Assembly: GCA_009885275.1 (NCBI GenBank)
Contig: VFKY01000246.1
Span: forward strand, 1 to 12,114
Direction of reading: 5' to 3'
DNA: 12,114 nt
Source of the DNA: Verrucomicrobiota bacterium
Lineage (GTDB): Bacteria > Verrucomicrobiota > Verrucomicrobiia > Verrucomicrobiales > Verrucomicrobiaceae
Part shown: piece by piece, positions 7,628 to 12,114 of the stretch
Layout: each line of letters opens with the position of its first letter
Position numbering within the stretch: the stretch's first letter is position 1
The notes under the pieces: model-generated
What the model was told of the DNA's origin: nothing
The model's input: only the letters and a program-made list of their open reading frames with translations
Databases searched by the model: none
Made by a program: the position numbers and the translations under genes

Positions 7628-8542
7628 ATTTCCTCGAGCATTCCAGCACCATTTTATATTGTAGGCCCGACTGGCTCAGGCAAGTCAGCGCTTGCACTGG
7701 CGCTTGCCGATGAAATAAATGGGGAGATTGTCAATGCAGATGCGTATCAGCTTTACCGTGGACTAAGCATTTGCACGGCCAAGCCAAGCACAGAAGCGCA
7801 AGCCCGCGTGCCTCATCATCTTTACGATGTGTTGTCGCTTTCAGAGTTAAGTGATGCGGCCTTTTACGCAGAACTGGCGCTTCCAATCATGGCCGATATT
7901 ACAGCGCGTGGCCGGGTGCCCATCGTGGTGGGAGGCAGTGGATTGTATGTCAAAGCGCTAACCCATGGCTTGACCGCGCTTCCATCAGACCAGGGATTGC
8001 GCGAACAACTTAGTGAATTGACTCCAAGTGAGCGTGTGGCTTGGCTTTTGCAGCGTGACCCTGAAGCGGAAGAAACCGTAAGCCTTAAGAACGACCGCTA
8101 TGTGACGCGAGCACTTGAAATTTGCCTACTCATGGATCAGCCACAGTCAGCTTTGCGCAAGGAGTGGAGCAAGCAGCAGCCAGATTTCTTGGGCATTTGC
8201 CTTGTATGGGAGCGTCCCGCCCTCAATGCCCGGATTCATCAGCGAGTGCTTGATATGGTCCATGTCGGTTTGGTCGAAGAAATTCGTGGCCTCGGTACAC
8301 TCTCAGACACCGCAGAAAAAGCCATTGGGGTGCGTGAAATATGTCGTTATTTGACGGATGAATGCAGTCTCGATCAGGCCATCAACGATATTCAAATCGC
8401 TACACGCCAGTATGCCAAGCGGCAGGAAAAATGGTTTCGAAGGGAAAAGGGTTTTCGTTGTTTAAACGTGTATGAAGGCATGAGCATGGAAGAAATGGTC
8501 GTTGAAGCCCTTGCTGTATATAGGGCACCTAAGGTTCTTTAA
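7628..8542 (+). CDS. miaA: tRNA dimethylallyltransferase MiaA (start codon unclear)
   Basis: MiaA transfers the dimethylallyl group of DMAPP to N6 of adenosine 37 in tRNAs that read UNN codons. The frame is open from 7619 (after TAA at 7616-7618) to the TAA at 8540-8542. It encodes the P-loop GPTGSGKS (7664-7687), NADAYQLYRGL and TAKP (matching the family's DSxxxYRxMDIGTAKP region), then VVGGSGLYVKALTHGL and, near the end, RQYAKRQEKWFRR, the normal MiaA tRNA-contact tail. Length from the codon at 7628 is 304 residues, normal for the family. However, no ATG, GTG or TTG lies in frame before the P-loop; the first is GTG at 7808, which would remove the P-loop and yield 244 residues. ATT at 7628 or 7640 are the nearest rare-start candidates; I chose 7628 arbitrarily between them. 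A frameshift or sequencing error near the 5' end is the alternative. aroB follows after 68 bp. Confidence 0.9.
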   Translation: MSSSIPAPFYIVGPTGSGKSALALALADEINGEIVNADAYQLYRGLSICTAKPSTEAQARVPHHLYDVLSLSELSDAAFYAELALPIMADITARGRVPIVVGGSGLYVKALTHGLTALPSDQGLREQLSELTPSERVAWLLQRDPEAEETVSLKNDRYVTRALEICLLMDQPQSALRKEWSKQQPDFLGICLVWERPALNARIHQRVLDMVHVGLVEEIRGLGTLSDTAEKAIGVREICRYLTDECSLDQAINDIQIATRQYAKRQEKWFRREKGFRCLNVYEGMSMEEMVVEALAVYRAPKVL

Positions 8543-8610
8543 TTAAAAAACCTTTACACACTCGTCATTCCACTTGCCATCGCTCTGCATTTCTATTCAC
8601 TGTCTGTCTC

Positions 8611-9699
8611 ATGTCTGAATGTCTTTCTGTTCGTGTTCAACTAGGTCAGCGCAGTTACGATGTCTATATCGGCAACGGCTTACTTCCCTATGTAGGCACT
8701 TATGCGTCTGAGCTCTTTCCTGAGAAAAAAAAGTGCGCCATCATTTCTGATTCCAATGTTGCTCCATTGTATGCCGAGACCGTGATTGCAAGTCTTGAAG
8801 AAAATGGCATCGAGTCCGTGCTCATCACAGTTCCCGCAGGGGAAGCTACTAAAAGCATGGGCACTGTTGAGTCTGTCTGTAGCGAAATGATCAAGTCTGG
8901 ACTTGATCGTAAATCCTTCCTCATTGCCTTGGGTGGCGGTGTTATCGGCGACTTAGCGGGTTTCGCCTCTTCCATTTTTTTGCGGGGCATTCCATTTATC
9001 CAAGTGCCAACGACCGTGCTGGCACAGGTGGATTCAAGTGTTGGCGGGAAAACAGGTGTGAATACTCCAGAAGGTAAAAATTTACTTGGCACTTTTGCTC
9101 AGCCAAGTCTGGTGATCGCGGATGTCAACACGCTCAGTTCCCTGCCGCAGCGTGAGTATTGTGAAGGCTTTGCCGAGATCATCAAACACGCCGCGATTCG
9201 TGATGCTTCAATGTTCGATGCCATTAACGCGGTGGCCGATGAAAAAGGGGGCATGGCCGAGTTGATTTGTCGCAACGTGGAAATCAAAGCGCGCATCGTG
9301 GAGCAAGACGAATACGAAAAAAGAGACATCCGCGCCTTGCTTAATTTCGGTCATACTGTCGGCCATGCCATTGAAGCCAGTGCTGGTTATGGTGAGATGT
9401 TGCATGGTGAAGCCATTGGACTCGGTATGATTGCGGCAGTTTCACTGTCTTCGCAGTTGAGTGGATTGCCGCCTGCAAGCCGCGCTAAAATTTTCAACCT
9501 TATCAAACGCTTTGCTCTCCCTACAAAATTGCCTGAAGGCATGACCGTGGAAACCATCTTGGAGTATATGCAACGGGATAAGAAGTTCAGCGAAGGCAAG
9601 ATTCGTTTTGTCTTACTCAGCGCTCTTGGTGAAGCCTTTGTTAGTGAGGATGTCACCGAAGCTCACATCGTAGCCGCGATCCGAGCTTTGAGGATTTAG
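8611..9699 (+). CDS. aroB: 3-dehydroquinate synthase AroB
   Basis: AroB converts DAHP to 3-dehydroquinate, the second step of the shikimate pathway, using NAD+ and a divalent metal, in the cytoplasm. The 362-residue protein is of normal length. Visible are GGGVIGDLAGF (108-118) of the NAD-binding part and the substrate-binding stretch PTTVLAQVDSSVGGKTGVN (133-151). The metal ligands by family alignment are Glu189 (in EGFAEIIKH), His248 (FGHTVGHAIE) and His265 (MLHGEAI); all are present. Start is the ATG at 8611, with no Shine-Dalgarno. It follows miaA by 68 bp with no terminator between, so read-through from miaA is possible. Confidence 0.97.
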   Translation: MSECLSVRVQLGQRSYDVYIGNGLLPYVGTYASELFPEKKKCAIISDSNVAPLYAETVIASLEENGIESVLITVPAGEATKSMGTVESVCSEMIKSGLDRKSFLIALGGGVIGDLAGFASSIFLRGIPFIQVPTTVLAQVDSSVGGKTGVNTPEGKNLLGTFAQPSLVIADVNTLSSLPQREYCEGFAEIIKHAAIRDASMFDAINAVADEKGGMAELICRNVEIKARIVEQDEYEKRDIRALLNFGHTVGHAIEASAGYGEMLHGEAIGLGMIAAVSLSSQLSGLPPASRAKIFNLIKRFALPTKLPEGMTVETILEYMQRDKKFSEGKIRFVLLSALGEAFVSEDVTEAHIVAAIRALRI

Positions 9700-9767
9700 T
9701 TTTTGTCCCAACGGAGCAAAGGTTGAGAGTGTCCCGATGAAGCGGCTTCTTTGTCAGAATAAAGCTC

Positions 9768-9797
9768 CATGCGTGAATAGTTCTTGGACAACGCATG
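9768..9797. repeat. 7-bp inverted repeat in the aroB-dprA spacer
   Basis: CATGCGT (9768-9774) and ACGCATG (9791-9797) are perfect inverted copies separated by 16 bases. The forward strand downstream is A-rich (AAAAAA 9801-9806), then T-rich 14 bases later, so it is not a standard terminator. It could be an operator or a weak mRNA hairpin upstream of dprA. The rest of the 9700-9870 spacer shows no gene. Confidence 0.3.
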
Positions 9798-9870
9798 AGT
9801 AAAAAAGACTAAGGAATTTATTTTTTCCAGCTTGGCTTGTTCGTAAACTGTCGGTAATGTCGTGCAAAAA

Positions 9871-10971
9871 ATGACCCGTACCGAAGCTTATCTCGCACTC
9901 AATCTGCTCCCAAAAATAGGTCCGATACGCGTGCGCCGTTTGCTGGAGGTGTTTGGCAATCCCGAGCGTATATTATCGGCCAAGGCTAGTGAAGTTATTC
10001 AAGTTGATGGATTTGGTGCAGATCTTGCCGAAACGGTGGCAGACTGGGAAAATCGGGTGGATATCATTCGCGAACTGCGACGTATTAAAGAGGAGAATCT
10101 CACGTTGCTAACACAAGAAGATGAGCTCTACCCAAAACTGCTAAAGGAAATATATGATCCGCCCACCGTATTATATATACGAGGTCAGCTCACGGAGCGT
10201 GATCATCACGGTATTGCCATTGTTGGATCACGCCACGCTACCCACTATGGTTTGAGCATGGCCAAGAAAATGGCGTTTCAGATCGCTTACGCCGGTTACA
10301 CTGTGATTAGCGGACTGGCTCGAGGCATTGATACCGCAGCACATGAGGCTGCGTTGGCAAGTAAAGGCCGCACGGTTGCGGTTATAGGCTCTGGCATCGG
10401 GAAGCTTTATCCGGCTGAAAATCAGGCGCTGGCTGAAAAGATTGCGGAACAGGGGGCGGTGGTGAGTGAGTTCCCAGTGGATTATCCCCCAGACAAACAA
10501 TCGTTTCCTTTACGCAATCGGATCGTCAGCGGTTGGAGTTGTGGCGTCATTGTTGCTGAAGCTCCCGCCCGCAGTGGTTCGCTCATTACTGCCCAACAGG
10601 CGGCTGATCAAGGCCGTGCCGTTTATGCGGTGCCGGGCAATGTGGATCGCCCCACATCACACGGATGTAATCGACTCATTCAACAGGGGGCCAAACTCAT
10701 CATGGATGGCGCCGATGTTTTGGATGATTTGATGACCTTGTTTCCCACGCAATCACAGGCCCCAAAGATGGAGCAAGTGACGCCGCATGTGATTCTTCAG
10801 CGAGATGAAGAGACGGTCTATGAGGTTATCGGTTCCGAGGAATTGCACATCAACGAAATCACCCTGCGCTGTGGTCTGGCCATGTCCATGGTCTCAGCCA
10901 GCTTGATGAAGCTGGAAATGAAACGTTTGATCAAACCACTGCCGGGCAAGTTTTACGTGCGACTCGTTTAG
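9871..10971 (+). CDS. dprA: DNA-processing protein DprA
   Basis: DprA binds incoming single-stranded DNA during natural transformation and loads RecA on it. From the ATG at 9871 (366 residues) the order is: N-terminal helix-hairpin-helix/SAM-like region (LLPKIGPIRVRRLLEVFG), Rossmann-fold core from about residue 72 to 285, and a C-terminal winged-helix domain from about 302 to the end. Core motifs are IVGSRHATHYG, SGLARGIDTAAHEAAL, FPLRNRIVSG, GSLITAQQAADQGR, VPGN and GCNRLIQQGAKLI, all as in the family. A GTG at 9862 would add three residues; neither start has a Shine-Dalgarno. DprA also occurs in many bacteria not shown to be transformable, so it alone does not prove competence, and no other competence gene is in the window. 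Its stop codon overlaps that of the convergent downstream gene by 4 bp. Confidence 0.96.
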   Translation: MTRTEAYLALNLLPKIGPIRVRRLLEVFGNPERILSAKASEVIQVDGFGADLAETVADWENRVDIIRELRRIKEENLTLLTQEDELYPKLLKEIYDPPTVLYIRGQLTERDHHGIAIVGSRHATHYGLSMAKKMAFQIAYAGYTVISGLARGIDTAAHEAALASKGRTVAVIGSGIGKLYPAENQALAEKIAEQGAVVSEFPVDYPPDKQSFPLRNRIVSGWSCGVIVAEAPARSGSLITAQQAADQGRAVYAVPGNVDRPTSHGCNRLIQQGAKLIMDGADVLDDLMTLFPTQSQAPKMEQVTPHVILQRDEETVYEVIGSEELHINEITLRCGLAMSMVSASLMKLEMKRLIKPLPGKFYVRLV

Positions 10972-12114
10972 CTGGCCGCTAAACTCAGTGCTCGTTGCAT
11001 GCGATCTAAAATCACTTCCAAAGGCTCCAATCCACAGGAGACTCGGAACAGAGTGCGATCCACGCCACAGCTCTCCGCCCAGTCGAGTTCGTCGTAATGA
11101 GCGAGTAATGTGTAGGGGCAAACCAGTGTGAAGTTAGTGCCGAGACTCGGACCTTTGCAGAACTCCATGGCATCATAGACCGCAGGAGCCTTGGTTTTAT
11201 CCTTCAGCACAAAGGAGAGCAGGCAGCCATGACCCCCGTCTTCGCGGAGCAGATGATCATAGAGGCCGCTCTCATCCGCGATGGAGTGAAACACTTTTTC
11301 CACCGCAGGATGCTCGGAAAGCATCTCATACAAACCGACACTGTTGCGACTCATGATCTTGACTCGCTCGACAAAATTGCGGGAGTTTTGCTCCAGCATC
11401 ACTGCATCGCCTCGCCAGAGGGTGTGGTCGTTGTGTTCACACATGAACGCGGAGAAATCCTCAAGAAACGGGGAGTCTTCATTGAGGATGACACAACCAG
11501 CGAGCACATCGCCCTCTCCACAAAAAGCTTTGGTGAGACTGGAGGTGACCACATCAGCGATCAAGAACGCATCGACGTTGGCACAAGTGGCTACCGTATC
11601 GTCCACGATGAGCGGCACATCGCGTTCTTCGAGAAACAACATCTCGGTGATGCGTCGCAGATCGATGCATTTCATCAGGGGATTGCTTGGTAGTTCCGCA
11701 AAAATGCCGGCGATTGGTTCTGTCTTGATCAGGGATCGCAAGTGTTCGTAATCACTCTCGTCGTTGAACGGAAGAAAGTGTGCGCCTGAGCCAAAGATTT
11801 GCTGAAGCTTCAAGACATCGACATAGGGAAAGTCGAGTTGCACGGTCTTGCGATCGGGAAACAGGGTGGTGAGCATCCGATGAACGGCACAGTTGGCAGC
11901 CATGCCAGAGGGGAAGAGGAAGATGTTTTCCACCGGTTGTCCGGTGATGCCCGATAGGCGTTCTTTGATGGTCCGTCTCGCTTGTTCCCCCTCGGGTTCA
12001 GTCACGGTTTGACTACCTTTACCGAGAGTGAACTCGGATTGGCGCGAGCTGACGACTTCACCACAGAAGCGCCAGTAACGGCGAGCGGTGTCGTAGCTTG
12101 TTGCAGGAAAAATA
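10968..12114 (-). CDS. Cystathionine gamma-synthase-like PLP enzyme, fungal-like type (partial at right edge)
   Basis: A PLP-dependent Cys/Met metabolism enzyme (fold type I) that enters from the right edge; the frame is open to base 12113, giving 381 visible residues. The GTG at 12005 is internal, because the frame upstream of it still reads as protein (RYWRFCGEVVSSRQSEFTLG). Visible are FPSGMAAN for phosphate binding, IVDDT with the Asp that contacts the PLP ring, SSLTKAF with the PLP lysine (residue 159 counted from that GTG), and the substrate-carboxylate Arg in FRVSCGLE (321). The stretches FPYVDVLKLQQIFG, ELPSNPLMKCIDL, KGPSLGTNFTLVCPYT and LAHYDELDWA resemble, as I recall them, the fungal Str2-type cystathionine gamma-synthases more than E. 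coli MetB. The likely reaction joins cysteine to an activated homoserine; a lyase or sulfhydrylase activity is possible. Its N-terminus is missing. It converges with dprA with no terminator between. Confidence 0.85.
   Translation of the reverse strand, partial: IFPATSYDTARRYWRFCGEVVSSRQSEFTLGKGSQTVTEPEGEQARRTIKERLSGITGQPVENIFLFPSGMAANCAVHRMLTTLFPDRKTVQLDFPYVDVLKLQQIFGSGAHFLPFNDESDYEHLRSLIKTEPIAGIFAELPSNPLMKCIDLRRITEMLFLEERDVPLIVDDTVATCANVDAFLIADVVTSSLTKAFCGEGDVLAGCVILNEDSPFLEDFSAFMCEHNDHTLWRGDAVMLEQNSRNFVERVKIMSRNSVGLYEMLSEHPAVEKVFHSIADESGLYDHLLREDGGHGCLLSFVLKDKTKAPAVYDAMEFCKGPSLGTNFTLVCPYTLLAHYDELDWAESCGVDRTLFRVSCGLEPLEVILDRMQRALSLAAS

Noticed and set aside
8531..8554. AAGGTT...AACCTT inverted repeat over the miaA stop codon, considered as a terminator.
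   Set aside because: A/T-rich weak stem with no T-run after it; not a convincing terminator.
9679..9704. ATCC...GGAT followed by TTTTT at the end of aroB, considered as a terminator.
   Set aside because: Only a 4-bp stem with a long loop, separated from the T-run by the stop codon.
11229..11693. 154-residue forward open frame opposite the PLP-enzyme gene.
   Set aside because: Antisense shadow of conserved catalytic regions, including the PLP lysine motif; no independent coding signal.
1..12114. Search for a new multi-gene system (defence, mobile, secretion, biosynthetic cluster).
   Set aside because: Flanking genes are unrelated housekeeping functions with no shared operon logic, transposase, repeats array or toxin-antitoxin pair; only single-gene oddities are supported.

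Overview
The window looks like ordinary chromosomal DNA from a member of the Verrucomicrobiota (PVC superphylum). The main reasons are the tail of a DUF1588/DUF1585 (planctomycete/verrucomicrobial cytochrome-type) protein at the left edge, an RRM protein with an RGG-rich N-terminus of a style I associate with this phylum, and mostly absent Shine-Dalgarno sequences. The phylum call is an inference from gene content; I could not run a tree or search.

Layout: (1) 1-398, C-terminal end of a PSD1-type secreted protein, forward strand, cut by the window edge. (2) 417-4133, reverse strand, a very large TerB-ABC-ABC2 fusion related to eukaryotic-style ABCG half transporters, convergent with (1). (3) A 150-216 bp divergent spacer. 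(4) ftsH, forward, complete. (5) About 400 bp without a convincing gene (6417-6815) that holds a perfect palindrome and several stem-loops. (6) An RRM RNA-binding protein ended by a clear intrinsic terminator at 7540-7576. (7) miaA, whose reading frame is intact through the P-loop but has no ATG, GTG or TTG start upstream of it. (8) aroB. (9) dprA. (10) Reverse strand, tail-to-tail with dprA with overlapping stop codons: a PLP enzyme of the fungal-like cystathionine gamma-synthase type, cut by the right edge.

How the genes relate: there is no single pathway here. ftsH (membrane proteolysis), the RRM protein (RNA binding), miaA (tRNA modification), aroB (shikimate pathway), dprA (handling of incoming single-stranded DNA in transformation) and the cystathionine gamma-synthase-like enzyme (transsulfuration) are independent housekeeping or near-housekeeping functions. 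miaA, aroB and dprA run in the same direction after the terminator and may be partly co-transcribed.

I saw no mobile element, CRISPR array, rRNA, tRNA or defence island. The points most worth a second look are the unusual ABC fusion, the missing miaA start codon, the structured 400 bp spacer before the RRM gene, and the fungal-like character of the PLP enzyme.
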